A stretch of DNA of 64,000 nt from positions 310,001-374,000 of the forward strand of contig NZ_FOEI01000002.1 in the NCBI RefSeq assembly GCF_900110615.1, given 5' to 3'. The translations under genes were made by a program, and so were the position numbers. The stretch comes from Flavobacterium urocaniciphilum (GTDB taxonomy: Bacteria; Bacteroidota; Bacteroidia; Flavobacteriales; Flavobacteriaceae). Under the pieces are notes generated by a model. It saw nothing but the letters and a program-made list of their open reading frames with translations. It had not been told where the DNA came from and did no database searches. This document shows, piece after piece, positions 55,252 through 64,000 of the stretch; position 1 is the first letter of the stretch, and the number at the start of each line of letters is the position of its first letter.

Positions 55252-58149
55252 TTAATAAATGATTTTTTTGGTAATCATTTTATTGTTTTCAAGTAAAACT
55301 TTTACAATTAAAACACTTGAGGTTGGTTTTAATTCGGTTAAAATTTGTTCTAATTGATTGATATTTTTTTTATCAATTACTTTTTTGCCAAGTACATCAT
55401 AAATAGATAAATCTTTGATTGCAATTGTTGATGATTTTACATTAAGTTGATTGTCAACAAAAATGGTAACCTGATTAGTATTTATGTTATTTTCATCAAA
55501 TGATAAAGTCTGATTAGTGAATTTTATATTAAATCTATCGATATTTTCTCCTTGATTAGAGTTAAACGCATAAGGAGAATTTCTCAAATTGTGAACTACA
55601 TTTAATAATTTATCTTCTAAATAAATTTCTTGGTTTTGATTTGTAAAGAAACCGTCTACATCTTTTATAGCAATGTTGTAATTTCCAGTCGTTGGAATTT
55701 TCATTGCCAAAGGTATAAAATCATTATTGTTGAAAGGAAGACTTCTACCTTGAATAATATTTCTATCATATCCTTCTAATAAAGAATAAATGCTGAATGT
55801 TGCTTTTAAATCGGCTTGAGCATCATACATTAAATCTTTTTGGTTACTTGCCCCATTAATATAAGCGATTAATGTTGATGTGCTAGCTGATTGTGAAACT
55901 AAATCAATCCATATTCTACCTTCAGGATAAACGTCTTGAGTTGCATTTGAATTTCTATAAAATTGATCATTTCGATACGATACATTTCTCATAGAATTTG
56001 AGAAAATTGCATTAGCAGAAGTAGAAGCACTTGTAGGTTTCATCATTACAAAAAATCCTTGTCCAGCTCCAATATAACCATCAAAACCTACCGGATCTGA
56101 AGGTCCAGATAAATTATAAGTCAAATAATCTGTAGGATCATAATTATAGGCGAAATTGCTATAAAAAGGATCTGCAGCTGTTGTGCTTGGTGCTATACCA
56201 TGACGCCAAATATTGATAAATCCTGAAAGGTTTGCAGAATTGGTTGTTAAAAAAGCATCTGCCGATATAGAGGATGGATATGGATTTCCTAATAAATTCC
56301 AATTATCATCATCTTGATTGGCGTTTGTAGGCGAAAAAGGAGATGGGTAAGTTCCAACTGTATTGTAAGTTCCTCTTGAAATTGGTGTGTTTATTGTTCC
56401 ATTATTTGGTACGCCAGTAAATACTGAAGTGTAATTTGTTGGAGAATTAGTCGGTGCATTATTCAATCCTCTTTCAATATATCCTTTACCAAGTATCATG
56501 GTTTCATTTCCATACGCCCAAGTACCAAATTCACCTATGCCATTTCCAGGAACTGTTGGCACCCATTTATAAATATTAGCATTATTAGAATATGTTGAAA
56601 TATTTGCAGCACTAAAATTAGCAACAGGACTCGACCAATATACGTAATCTAAATTATCAACAAATGATATTCTTTCCATGTTTATATTTCCAGAATTAAC
56701 CACATTGTTAACTTGAACTAAACTTCCGTTATTTCTAATTGTAAAAGTTCCAGAAGCGTTAACATTAACAACATCTGTAACTTGTAATATGCTATTGGAT
56801 CCAATTTCTAAATTACCACCACTTGGAACAGTAATGGAATAAGCATAGGCTGGGGTAGGACCAGTAATTACTGGACTAAAACCTGAATTTGAGATTATAG
56901 CACAATCTGTTGATGAAGGAACATTGTTAGGTGTCCAATTTGCTGGTAAAAACCAATTTGAACTAACAGATCCATTCCATACTTTACTTGAACTAATAAG
57001 GCTAACATTACTACTAGGATTTGAAATACAGCCATTATTGTTTGTAACAGTAAAAGTGTAATTACCAGCAGCCAATCCATTAATGGTATAACTACTTCCG
57101 GAACCTGAAATTGATCCAGGATTTATGGTCCAAGTTCCTGAAGGAAGATTGTTTAATTGTACGCTTCCTGTTGGAACAGAACAAGTTGGTTGAGTAATTG
57201 TTCCAATGGTTACTGTGCTTGGTTTTGAATTAACAGATATAGAAATGGCTTCAAAATTATTATAAGTATTTCCACTATATGTTGTGGTACAAGTTAAAGT
57301 AGCTGTATAAGTACCCACTACAGCATTTGTGATAACCGGATTTTGTGAGGAAGAAGAACTGCTTCCGCCTCCTGGTGCAATTATTGTCCAACTATAAGTA
57401 ACAGCAGTTCCAAAGGTTCCAGAATAACTTCCTAATAGATTAATTGAGTCTCCTTCACAAACTGGTGAATTTGAATTAGGAATGGCATTTAATGTACCAT
57501 CTCCAGCCATAACTTCATCAAAAGTTAAAGCTGTAGTTCCACCACCATTACAATATGCATAAACAGAAGTACCAATGTGAATGTCTTGGTTGTGATTACA
57601 ATCTCCAATTAATCCAAAATAATCAGGGTTTGGAGTGATGTCTGATGTAACATATAAAACAGCATTTGAAGGTAACATTAAATCTACTTTATTAATAAAA
57701 GTTATTGTTCCTAAATATGGAGTAACTGAAATTAATTGTGTATTAAAAATGTAATCAGTTCCATTTCCACCGGTATTTGTTCCGGTTAATGTTAAATTAC
57801 CATTTATTACAATTGATCCAATGGTTCCAGTATTGATTCCAGCTGATCCAATTGTAATTGAATGCCCTGATTGAATCGTAACAACACCAGTACCTGATGG
57901 GTTCTGACCAGGATAAGTAGGGGCGGAAACCCAGCTACTACCGTCATAATATTCCCAACTACCTAAAGTAGTCCAAGGACCGCCTGGATTAACAGATCTA
58001 TAATCTCCCAAAGATTGACTAAATATTTGAGAAGAAGCGAATAACATCATCAATAAAAATATCCTATATATATAAATATTTAAGTTGTTAAAGCTAAGTA
58101 GGATTGTGTTGGGATAGGGCTTTTGGAGTTTGAAGTAAATATTATTCAT
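55252..58149 (-). CDS. Secreted T9SS cargo protein with type C sorting domain
   Basis: 965 residues. The signal peptide sits after a longer start (about 25-45, IFLLMMLFASSQIFSQ), so one of the later in-frame codons may be the true start. The mature part has an N-terminal beta-helix-like domain (WEYYDGSSWVSAPTYPGQN), PKD/Ig-like domains (about 225-385), a WNGSVSSNWFLPANW module, the domain shared with the giant protein (VYWSSPVANFSAANI, NETMILGKGYIERG) and a complete type C T9SS sorting domain (about 870-965, IYDVLGKKVIDKKNINQ, VLIVKVLLENNKMITKKIIY). It is the intact reference for the frameshifted neighbour. Confidence 0.9.
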   Translation of the reverse strand: MNNIYFKLQKPYPNTILLSFNNLNIYIYRIFLLMMLFASSQIFSQSLGDYRSVNPGGPWTTLGSWEYYDGSSWVSAPTYPGQNPSGTGVVTIQSGHSITIGSAGINTGTIGSIVINGNLTLTGTNTGGNGTDYIFNTQLISVTPYLGTITFINKVDLMLPSNAVLYVTSDITPNPDYFGLIGDCNHNQDIHIGTSVYAYCNGGGTTALTFDEVMAGDGTLNAIPNSNSPVCEGDSINLLGSYSGTFGTAVTYSWTIIAPGGGSSSSSSQNPVITNAVVGTYTATLTCTTTYSGNTYNNFEAISISVNSKPSTVTIGTITQPTCSVPTGSVQLNNLPSGTWTINPGSISGSGSSYTINGLAAGNYTFTVTNNNGCISNPSSNVSLISSSKVWNGSVSSNWFLPANWTPNNVPSSTDCAIISNSGFSPVITGPTPAYAYSITVPSGGNLEIGSNSILQVTDVVNVNASGTFTIRNNGSLVQVNNVVNSGNINMERISFVDNLDYVYWSSPVANFSAANISTYSNNANIYKWVPTVPGNGIGEFGTWAYGNETMILGKGYIERGLNNAPTNSPTNYTSVFTGVPNNGTINTPISRGTYNTVGTYPSPFSPTNANQDDDNWNLLGNPYPSSISADAFLTTNSANLSGFINIWRHGIAPSTTAADPFYSNFAYNYDPTDYLTYNLSGPSDPVGFDGYIGAGQGFFVMMKPTSASTSANAIFSNSMRNVSYRNDQFYRNSNATQDVYPEGRIWIDLVSQSASTSTLIAYINGASNQKDLMYDAQADLKATFSIYSLLEGYDRNIIQGRSLPFNNNDFIPLAMKIPTTGNYNIAIKDVDGFFTNQNQEIYLEDKLLNVVHNLRNSPYAFNSNQGENIDRFNIKFTNQTLSFDENNINTNQVTIFVDNQLNVKSSTIAIKDLSIYDVLGKKVIDKKNINQLEQILTELKPTSSVLIVKVLLENNKMITKKIIY

Positions 58150-58170
58150 AAATTTCTCTTTTAGCTATTA

Positions 58171-58178
58171 CAAAGATA
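58171..58178 (-). promoter_or_regulatory. -7 box for the 965-residue T9SS gene
   Basis: TATCTTTG on the minus strand, 21 nt before the ATG at 58149. Confidence 0.5.
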
Positions 58179-58278
58179 CCATTATAAGTAATGTGAATTT
58201 AATTTCAAGCCTTCTTTTAACCTTGAAAATCAAGCACTTAATCGAAAAGTTTTTTTAATTCGAATTGATATTAATCTT

Positions 58279-58303
58279 AAAAAGACCTTTTAAAGGTCTT
58301 TTT
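58279..58303 (-). terminator. Terminator after the 481-residue surface protein gene
   Basis: AAAAAGACCTTTTAAAGGTCTTTTT is close to perfectly palindromic with runs on both sides. Confidence 0.85.
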
Positions 58304-58321
58304 CATTTTTTAAAATGCAAT

Positions 58322-59767
58322 TTAATTTCTTGTTTCCTTTTTTAATGTTACTTCAGTATGTTTTAAATTTGAAGGTCCAATAGGTAGTCTTAAACTTTCA
58401 AATTCAGATGTCGTTTTACCACTGATGTCTTTTGAATTGGCTCTGTTTGCAACAATATGCCAAGAAAATGAGATGTTGCTTTTTCCATTATTAAGCTCTA
58501 TAACTCTAAATCCTTCAATTGTTTTTTCCGATACAAAAACACCATTACAATCTCCTTCAAGTTGTATAAATACTTTCAAAGGATGTTTTTCATCTACTAT
58601 TATTGATTTGGCTAAAATTTCATCTATTTTTATATAAGCTTCACCATTCTCTAATTTTCCAATGCCATAATCTTCAAATAATACTTCTGGAGCTTCCGGA
58701 CAAAACATGACTCTTGGAACATTATTTTGATCAGGGATTAAAGTTGAAGCAGTACCATTTCCTATAACTTTATAATCAGTTGTTGAACCATTATTTCCAC
58801 CTGAATTAGTATGTCTGTATTTGATTCCTGTATAAGAATATGATGGGGTTGATGCTGAACTTACACCTCCTTCAAAATAGCCTCCATATAAAATATCTTG
58901 AGCACTTAAAACACCATTTGGTGAGGCATTATCTTTTCCTGCTAATTTTGCAAATGCGCTATTATTAGATGTTGTAGAATTGTTATCAGAATCTAATGAA
59001 AAAGCAGCTGCAGCATGTCCATTATGAGCGTTATTACTCGGATCGCCATTTCCGCAAAAGCCATATATACCATAACCATTTACATGAGATCCAGATACTC
59101 CAGCACCAAGAGTTGGAATAACACTTGCGCCACCTCCGCCACCTAAAATTGCAATTCCTGTAGCATTTGAATTTGTACCCCAAAAAGCATTGCCTTTACC
59201 GGTTGAATCGTCATTTGCTGTTGCTCCAACAGCATCATTTGTAGCTCCAGTTTGAGTAATTCTTAGTTTTGTATTTGCATTTCCAGCATTATTTATGGCA
59301 ATATTTCCATCACTTCTGAAACGCATTCTTTCTAAATTGTTCGTATGAACTCTCATATCAACATTGTCTGTTGTTCCTAAAAAGTTAGTTGCAGCTGAAC
59401 CAAATGCATTAGGGACAGTTGAACTATTTCCAACTAAAGACCAATCTAAACCACCAGGAGAACCTGCAAAAGCTACCCATCTTGTACCGTTCCAATAATA
59501 TAATCCTGGACCTACATTGTTAGGTGCAGCTCCTGCCGTTGCAGTATTGTAAACTATAGTTCCGGTTGGAATGGCTCCACCTTGTGGATTTACTACAGGT
59601 GCTTCTACAATAATTGAAGTTAATGCAACTCTTGGTGCTACAAAACCATAATTTGTTGCTACAGTTGGATTTAAATCAAGTGCACCTGCTGGAGTTGTAG
59701 TTCCTATACCAACTTGTGCATTTAATTGAAAAGTAATAAAGATTAAAAAGCATACAATATTTTTCAT
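58322..59767 (-). CDS. Secreted surface protein with shared N-module, non-S74 C-terminal domain (1)
   Basis: 481 residues, signal peptide (about 1-17, ending QLNAQ). Shared N-module (VGIGTTTPAGALDLNP, FVAPRVALTS, GLYYWNGTRWVAF), glycine- and asparagine-rich repeat middle (GVSGSHVNGYGIYGFCGNGD), and a C-terminal domain (about 355-475) with EAPEVLFEDYGIGKLENGEAYIKIDEI, KVFIQLEGDCNGVFV and WHIVANRAN. That domain is shared with the 62103 protein and in part with 59951, and carries no S74 Ser-Lys motif. Role unknown; a trimeric or fibrous surface protein by analogy. Confidence 0.8.
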   Translation of the reverse strand: MKNIVCFLIFITFQLNAQVGIGTTTPAGALDLNPTVATNYGFVAPRVALTSIIVEAPVVNPQGGAIPTGTIVYNTATAGAAPNNVGPGLYYWNGTRWVAFAGSPGGLDWSLVGNSSTVPNAFGSAATNFLGTTDNVDMRVHTNNLERMRFRSDGNIAINNAGNANTKLRITQTGATNDAVGATANDDSTGKGNAFWGTNSNATGIAILGGGGGASVIPTLGAGVSGSHVNGYGIYGFCGNGDPSNNAHNGHAAAAFSLDSDNNSTTSNNSAFAKLAGKDNASPNGVLSAQDILYGGYFEGGVSSASTPSYSYTGIKYRHTNSGGNNGSTTDYKVIGNGTASTLIPDQNNVPRVMFCPEAPEVLFEDYGIGKLENGEAYIKIDEILAKSIIVDEKHPLKVFIQLEGDCNGVFVSEKTIEGFRVIELNNGKSNISFSWHIVANRANSKDISGKTTSEFESLRLPIGPSNLKHTEVTLKKETRN

Positions 59768-59874
59768 AACAAGCTGAATTTGTGTGAATTATACTGCAAT
59801 TTACTTACATTTTTTTTAAAGAATAAGTAGTTTGAATTTTTCTCGTTATAGTGTTTTTAATATTCGTTGAATAA

Positions 59875-59908
59875 CAAAAAAGGGCAACCAAATTTGGTTA
59901 CCCTTTTT
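59875..59908 (-). terminator. Terminator after the 656-residue surface protein gene
   Basis: AGGGCAACC and GGTTACCCT arms (one mismatch) around AAATTT, with A and T runs. Confidence 0.82.
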
Positions 59909-59950
59909 CTAATTAATTAAGGTGAATTAACTAAACAAAAAAATTATATT

Positions 59951-61921
59951 TTAATTTCTCTTAGAAGTTTCTTTTTTATTGTATTTGATGATTCCTTCAG
60001 GAATTCTTTCAAATTTAACTTTGTTTCCATCAAAATAGATAGGAGTTCCTTCTTCTTTACCACCATCATTATTCATAACTCCATTAATGTTTTTATCAAA
60101 ATCTTTTGCTAATATTGTTTCTGAAATTTCCACCCCGTTTTCAAACCCTGCTCTAGTTCCAATTGCTGTCCAATTAAAAGCTACATTGCTTGTTCCGTTC
60201 ATGTTTTCTTTAACATAAAATCCTTCTTTAGTTACATTGCTTACATATACTCCTTTTGATTCTCCAGTTGGTGTAATAGTAATGTTAATCCCTTCTTTTT
60301 CTGAAACTAAATTTTTAAAAGATTCTTTAAATGAAATGAAACTTTCACCATTTGTTAATTTTCCAACACCTCTTGTAGTAACATCCACTTCTGTTGAAGT
60401 AGCAGTATACGAAACAGCCTTTTCGTTATTTGAAGTTTCAGTTAATTGAATAATTGGTTGATTTGTGATAGTATTCCCTTGAACATACATTCCGAATTCA
60501 TCTCCTTTAGAAACTAAACCATATTGATTTCCTTTTACATATCCACCCATAAAACCACCATTTACTCCTAAACCAATAATATTGTTAGCTTTGTTAGAAA
60601 CTGAATTTCTACCATTTCCACTTCCATAATCGGTATTGTTATTTCCAGCATAAATACTATAATTAGTTCCGTTTTTAGAAACATATCCTAATAAACCAAA
60701 ATCACCTGCTGCATTTGTTCCTAAAACTCCACCTGTCGCATCTGGTTGACTTGCCACACCTAATAATAAAATGTCTCCAACAACTCCAAATTGATAAGCA
60801 TCTGTACCTGCAGGTGTTGAACGTGTAGCGAAGTTTCCATATACTCCAGCAATAGATTTTGAAGATGAATTGTAAGCTCCTCCTGATAATCCTGTACCTC
60901 TAGTAATGTTGTTGTTTTCTCCTAATACTGATGTTGCAGTAGCTAAACCAGAAGCAGTTTCATCTATAATACCATGTACTCCAATTGGAATAGTTGTTAC
61001 TCCTGAAGCACCATCTGCTTGTCCTAATACTCCTTCTCCTGTTTGTACATAACTTGAAATTGTACCTGGTTGCGTTAAACCTACAACTCCATAACCAGTT
61101 CTATTTGAAAATCCAAAAATACCTATACCACTATCGTCAGCGTATCCAGATATAGCTCTTTTTTTTGTGCTATTTGGATATCCTGTAATGTTTTGAAAAG
61201 CAGTAGCTGAAGTATTTGATGATAAAATATCTCTTGAATCTTCCCCTGAAGCTTTACCAATTACAGTATTTCCTTCAACTCTTAAACCGTTTGTTGGAGC
61301 TGCATTAGTAGAAGCATAAGTAGCTCCTATACTTACATTGCTATTTTCTCTTAATCTTAAACCTTCTGTGCCGTTTGTTGTTAAACTTATATTATCGGCA
61401 GCAGATCTAAAAACTCCTGTATTTGGATCTGCATTCCAAGAAAAAGCGGGTGTTCCTGCAGCACCAGCGTAATAAGATTGTAATTGTCCGTTTGTGTTAG
61501 AAATATTCAAACGATCTGTTCCTTGAGTTTTAAATCTTAAATCTTGAGCATCAGTTGTACCAATGAAATTTGTGCCTGCTGTAGTTCCAGAGTTTCCAGT
61601 TAATGACCAATCATTATTTGCAGAAGAAATCATTAATCGAACCCATCTGTCTGACGCTACTGTAGGAGTAGTTTCCCAGTAATAATAACCTGGAGTTACA
61701 TCTCCAGCAGTTGCAGTATTGTATACTAACTCTGATTTTGTGGGAGTTATAATTGTAGCAGTTGTTGTATTTGTTAATGCTACACGAGGAATAATTAATC
61801 CATCAGTAGTTGATGTTATTTCTAATGCTCCTTGTGGTGTTGTATTTCCAATCCCTACTTGAGCGAAGCTACCAATTGAGCAAAAAATTAGTAGTAATTT
61901 GATTCTTAAGTTGTTAGTCAT
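59951..61921 (-). CDS. Secreted surface protein with shared N-module, non-S74 C-terminal domain (2)
   Basis: 656 residues from the ATG at 61921; an earlier in-frame TTG lies inside the -7 box and is rejected. Signal peptide (about 1-20, ending IGSFAQ), N-module (VGIGNTTPQGALEITSTTDGLIIPRVAL), a long repeat region with GxGxxG-type turns (ISGYADDSGIGIFGFSNRTGYGVVGL), and a C-terminal domain (about 540-640) with VTTRGVGKLTNGESFISF, ITITPTGESKGVYVSNVTKEGFYVKENMNGTSNVAFNW. The last part corresponds to the C-terminal domain of the two flanking paralogues. Role unknown. Confidence 0.8.
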   Translation of the reverse strand: MTNNLRIKLLLIFCSIGSFAQVGIGNTTPQGALEITSTTDGLIIPRVALTNTTTATIITPTKSELVYNTATAGDVTPGYYYWETTPTVASDRWVRLMISSANNDWSLTGNSGTTAGTNFIGTTDAQDLRFKTQGTDRLNISNTNGQLQSYYAGAAGTPAFSWNADPNTGVFRSAADNISLTTNGTEGLRLRENSNVSIGATYASTNAAPTNGLRVEGNTVIGKASGEDSRDILSSNTSATAFQNITGYPNSTKKRAISGYADDSGIGIFGFSNRTGYGVVGLTQPGTISSYVQTGEGVLGQADGASGVTTIPIGVHGIIDETASGLATATSVLGENNNITRGTGLSGGAYNSSSKSIAGVYGNFATRSTPAGTDAYQFGVVGDILLLGVASQPDATGGVLGTNAAGDFGLLGYVSKNGTNYSIYAGNNNTDYGSGNGRNSVSNKANNIIGLGVNGGFMGGYVKGNQYGLVSKGDEFGMYVQGNTITNQPIIQLTETSNNEKAVSYTATSTEVDVTTRGVGKLTNGESFISFKESFKNLVSEKEGINITITPTGESKGVYVSNVTKEGFYVKENMNGTSNVAFNWTAIGTRAGFENGVEISETILAKDFDKNINGVMNNDGGKEEGTPIYFDGNKVKFERIPEGIIKYNKKETSKRN

Positions 61922-61939
61922 TTTTGTTTGATTTTTTTG

Positions 61940-61968
61940 CAAATATACACTTATTTGTTAAATTTCAA
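61940..61968 (-). promoter_or_regulatory. Promoter of the 656-residue surface protein gene
   Basis: TATATTTG (61940-61947) and TTG (61966-61968) on the minus strand, 18-nt gap. A good consensus match; it fixes the start at 61921. Confidence 0.65.
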
Positions 61969-62051
61969 TGCAAAATGCCTTTTTTTTGAAAAATTATAAC
62001 TTTGTTCCCGTAATTAAAGAGGTTTTTTATTTTTTTTGTATGTATTAGAAT

Positions 62052-62087
62052 AAAAAAAAGCCTCACATTATGTAAGGCTTTTTTTAT
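62052..62087 (-). terminator. Terminator after the 478-residue surface protein gene
   Basis: AAGCCTCACAT and ATGTAAGGCTT arms with long A and T runs. Confidence 0.85.
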
Positions 62088-62102
62088 AGTAAAAAGAAAA
62101 TT

Positions 62103-63539
62103 TTATCTTTTTTCAACTTTAGAAGTACCAGGTTTTGGAAAATTAATTTTTTCTGGTCCGATTGGGAATCTTACGTCATCAAATTCTGAAGTAACTTTTC
62201 CTTTATTGTCAGTTGCATCAGCTCTATTTCCAATAATTTGCCAAGAAAATTTAGTATTCGATTTACCATTATTTAATTCAGTTACAGTAAATCCTTTGTT
62301 TGATTTGTTTGAAATAAACACTCCATTACAGTCACCTTCTAATTGTATAAAAACTTTTACCGGTTTTTTATCAGAAATGTTTTTACTTAAAACTTCATCT
62401 AAAGAAATTACTGCTTTTCCATTTATTAATTCTGCTTCTCCGAAATCTTGGAATAAAACTTCTGGTGCTTCAGTACAATACATTACTCTGTTTTTTCCAT
62501 CATTATCTTTTACCATTGTAGATTTTGTACCAGCAGATAAAATTCCGTAATCAGTTCCACCACTTCTCATACCTACATAGGCATAATCGTTAGTTGATTG
62601 ACCTCCATCAAAAAAGCCACCATAAAATTTTCCACTTCCACCACTTTCACGACCTGCAATACTAGCAGTTGCTTGAATAGTTGTACCAGTATCAGCAACG
62701 CTAAAATAACCACCTTGTCTTTGATCATTATTACTTGCTGCATTTGTTGCTGTTCCTACTAAACCAGCTTCTCTACCTGTTCCAACCGCTCCAACGTTCC
62801 ATCCAGCTTGTGTAGAGAATCCGTTTCCAGCTCCATCAAAAGCACCACCAGCATTCATAGTAGTAGCGCTAGCATCAACACTGTGTCTTCCATAAATTCC
62901 AGCATTTCCTTGTCCAACTGCATATCCATTAATTGGGTAATCATTGCCTGAAGCAACAGATGTAAACATGTCAATTGTTGGGAAAGGGGAAGCAGCTCTA
63001 ATATGCACGTGATTATTAGCTGCATCTACAAAGAACATTTGAGATTCTCCTGTTCCTTCAACTCTAAAATTATAATTTTGTGCGTCTTCATTTACAACTG
63101 TTTCAGTTGTACCCATTCTAATTCTTTCAATGCTATTTGCTCTTAAAATTAATGGTACGTTATCTGTTGTTCCAACATAATTTGTTGCAGGATTAGTTCC
63201 TGTGTTTCCAGATAAAGACCAGTCTAAACCTCCTGGAGAACCAGCTAAAGAAATCCATTTTGTACCATCCCAGTAGTACATTCCAGGAACTACATTGTTA
63301 GGAATTGAACCTGCAGTAGCAGTATTCCATACTAAAGTACCAATTACTAATGATCCACCTTGTGGATTTACAACTGGAGTAGCAACATTAAGTGCTGTTA
63401 AAGCAACTCTAGGAAGTACTAATCCGTTTGTGCTTGAATTGATGTCTAATGCACCAGCAGGAGTTGTTGTACCAACACCAACTTGTGCTTTCATACTAAT
63501 TGTTGCAATAATTAGTAGTAAACTAAGTTTTATTTTCAT
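62103..63539 (-). CDS. Secreted surface protein with shared N-module, non-S74 C-terminal domain (3)
   Basis: 478 residues, signal peptide (MKIKLSLLLIIATISMKAQ). N-module (VGVGTTTPAGALDINSSTNGLVLPRVAL, GMYYWDGTKWISLAGSPGGLDWSL) almost the same as in the 58322 protein. The middle has glycine-rich turns (GIYGRHSVDASATTMNAGGAFDGAGN, GGYFSVAD, GGFFDGGQS). The C-terminal domain (about 350-470) matches that of 58322 (EAPEVLFQDFGEAELINGKAVISLDEV, VKVFIQLEGDCNGVFI, IGNRADATD). So 58322 and 62103 are recent paralogues. Confidence 0.82.
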   Translation of the reverse strand: MKIKLSLLLIIATISMKAQVGVGTTTPAGALDINSSTNGLVLPRVALTALNVATPVVNPQGGSLVIGTLVWNTATAGSIPNNVVPGMYYWDGTKWISLAGSPGGLDWSLSGNTGTNPATNYVGTTDNVPLILRANSIERIRMGTTETVVNEDAQNYNFRVEGTGESQMFFVDAANNHVHIRAASPFPTIDMFTSVASGNDYPINGYAVGQGNAGIYGRHSVDASATTMNAGGAFDGAGNGFSTQAGWNVGAVGTGREAGLVGTATNAASNNDQRQGGYFSVADTGTTIQATASIAGRESGGSGKFYGGFFDGGQSTNDYAYVGMRSGGTDYGILSAGTKSTMVKDNDGKNRVMYCTEAPEVLFQDFGEAELINGKAVISLDEVLSKNISDKKPVKVFIQLEGDCNGVFISNKSNKGFTVTELNNGKSNTKFSWQIIGNRADATDNKGKVTSEFDDVRFPIGPEKINFPKPGTSKVEKR

Positions 63540-63567
63540 GATCTTGGGGGTATGTTAAAAATAGGCG

Positions 63568-63599
63568 CAAAGATAAGTTCAAATGTTATAAAAATGCAA
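63568..63599 (-). promoter_or_regulatory. Promoter of the 478-residue surface protein gene
   Basis: TATCTTTG (63568-63575) and TTG (63597-63599) on the minus strand, 21-nt gap. Confidence 0.6.
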
Positions 63600-63701
63600 A
63601 TAATAGCCTAATATAAATTTTTTTAACAAAATGAAGTATTGATAGTAAATAGGTTAGGAGTTTTTTTGTTTTTAAAAAATGAGTTTTGATAGATATTAAT
63701 A

Positions 63702-63736
63702 AAAAAAAGCCCTTACAAAATGTAAGGGCTTTTTTA
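63702..63736 (-). terminator. Terminator after the right-edge T9SS gene
   Basis: AAGCCCTTACA and TGTAAGGGCTT around AAA, with A and T runs. Confidence 0.9.
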
Positions 63737-63751
63737 TAGAAGTTTTATTTT

Positions 63752-64000
63752 TTAGAAAATAATTTTTCTAACCTCTTCAGTATTATCATCTAAAGTTACT
63801 TTTACAATAACTAAGTTATTTGTTCTAGCAAAATTATTTGGAACAAAAGTAGTTTGATGAATACCATTTTTACTAATTAATAATTTTCCTTGAACATCAA
63901 AAATTTGTACATTTTTAATTTTCTGTTTTCCAGATTCAATTGTTAATACATTATTGTCATAAACAACTAAATCATTTAATGTTACAGTTGTATTTTCAAT
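63752..64000 (-). CDS. 3' end of a T9SS cargo gene (type C sorting domain), runs off the right edge
   Basis: 82 codons and a stop; the gene continues beyond the window. The visible part is a sorting domain like those at 49533 and 55252: DLVVYDNNVLTIESGKQKIKNVQIFDVQGKLLISKNG, then NNLVIVKVTLDDNTEEVRKIIF. The ending is closest to the detached domain at 49533. Confidence 0.85.
   Translation of the reverse strand: MENTTVTLNDLVVYDNNVLTIESGKQKIKNVQIFDVQGKLLISKNGIHQTTFVPNNFARTNNLVIVKVTLDDNTEEVRKIIF

Noticed and set aside
43695-63539. Prophage tail-fibre region
   Set aside because: S74 domains occur in phage fibres, but each protein has a signal peptide, and no capsid, terminase, portal or integrase gene is present; these are bacterial surface proteins.

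Overview
The window reads as a chromosomal segment of a member of the Flavobacteriaceae, most likely Flavobacterium or a close relative. The evidence is the AT-rich base composition, the Bacteroidetes-type -7 promoter box (TAnnTTTG) in front of many genes, the near absence of Shine-Dalgarno sequences, Bacteroidota-specific families (GSCFA, DUF4136, DUF2490, DUF6340-like, DUF5522, KTSC, TonB receptor with carboxypeptidase-like N-domain) and type IX secretion (T9SS) sorting domains at protein ends. No insertion sequence, prophage, CRISPR array or rRNA operon is visible.

Region 1 (1-26341) is mostly conserved housekeeping sequence: a degenerate arginase-fold protein and topA; miaB, a sigma-54-type AAA+ regulator, lptE, a TPR-like protein and secG; groES-groEL; a TonB receptor with a DUF2490 partner; initiator tRNA; a DnaJ/KTSC protein, era and der; lemA with two TPM proteins; a MerR regulator and an M23 peptidase; alaS; a RidA-like protein and an ABC exporter; a GSCFA protein. 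Promoter boxes decide several starts (topA, era, der), giving very short leaders.

Region 2 (26341-37142) is the most interesting part. Five copies of a 20-bp palindrome, AATACG-N8-CGTATT, occur here and nowhere else in the window. Each precedes a gene or gene group, and in four of five the centre lies exactly 38.5 nt from the last base of the -7 box (37.5 in the fifth). The cluster encodes a TPR sensor histidine kinase, a 31-residue membrane peptide overlapping a NarL/LuxR-type response regulator, and exported or envelope proteins: a PQQ-like propeller, a DUF4230 protein, an ELWxxDGT-repeat T9SS cargo and a PD40/OmpA protein. It looks like a self-contained two-component regulon aimed at the cell envelope.

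Region 3 (37228-43694) holds a rhodanese, an aromatic amino acid hydroxylase, two lipoproteins, an orphan urocanate hydratase, a small cysteine-rich DUF5522 protein and a structured dispersed repeat related to one between era and der.

Region 4 (43695-64000) is a surface-protein cluster. Six secreted proteins share an N-terminal module; three, in one operon, end in an S74 intramolecular-chaperone domain, and two or three others share a different C-terminal domain. A divergent seven-helix membrane protein with an HTH tail may control the S74 operon. Two giant T9SS cargo proteins follow, one with a single-base frameshift that cuts off its sorting domain, and a further sorting domain runs off the right edge.
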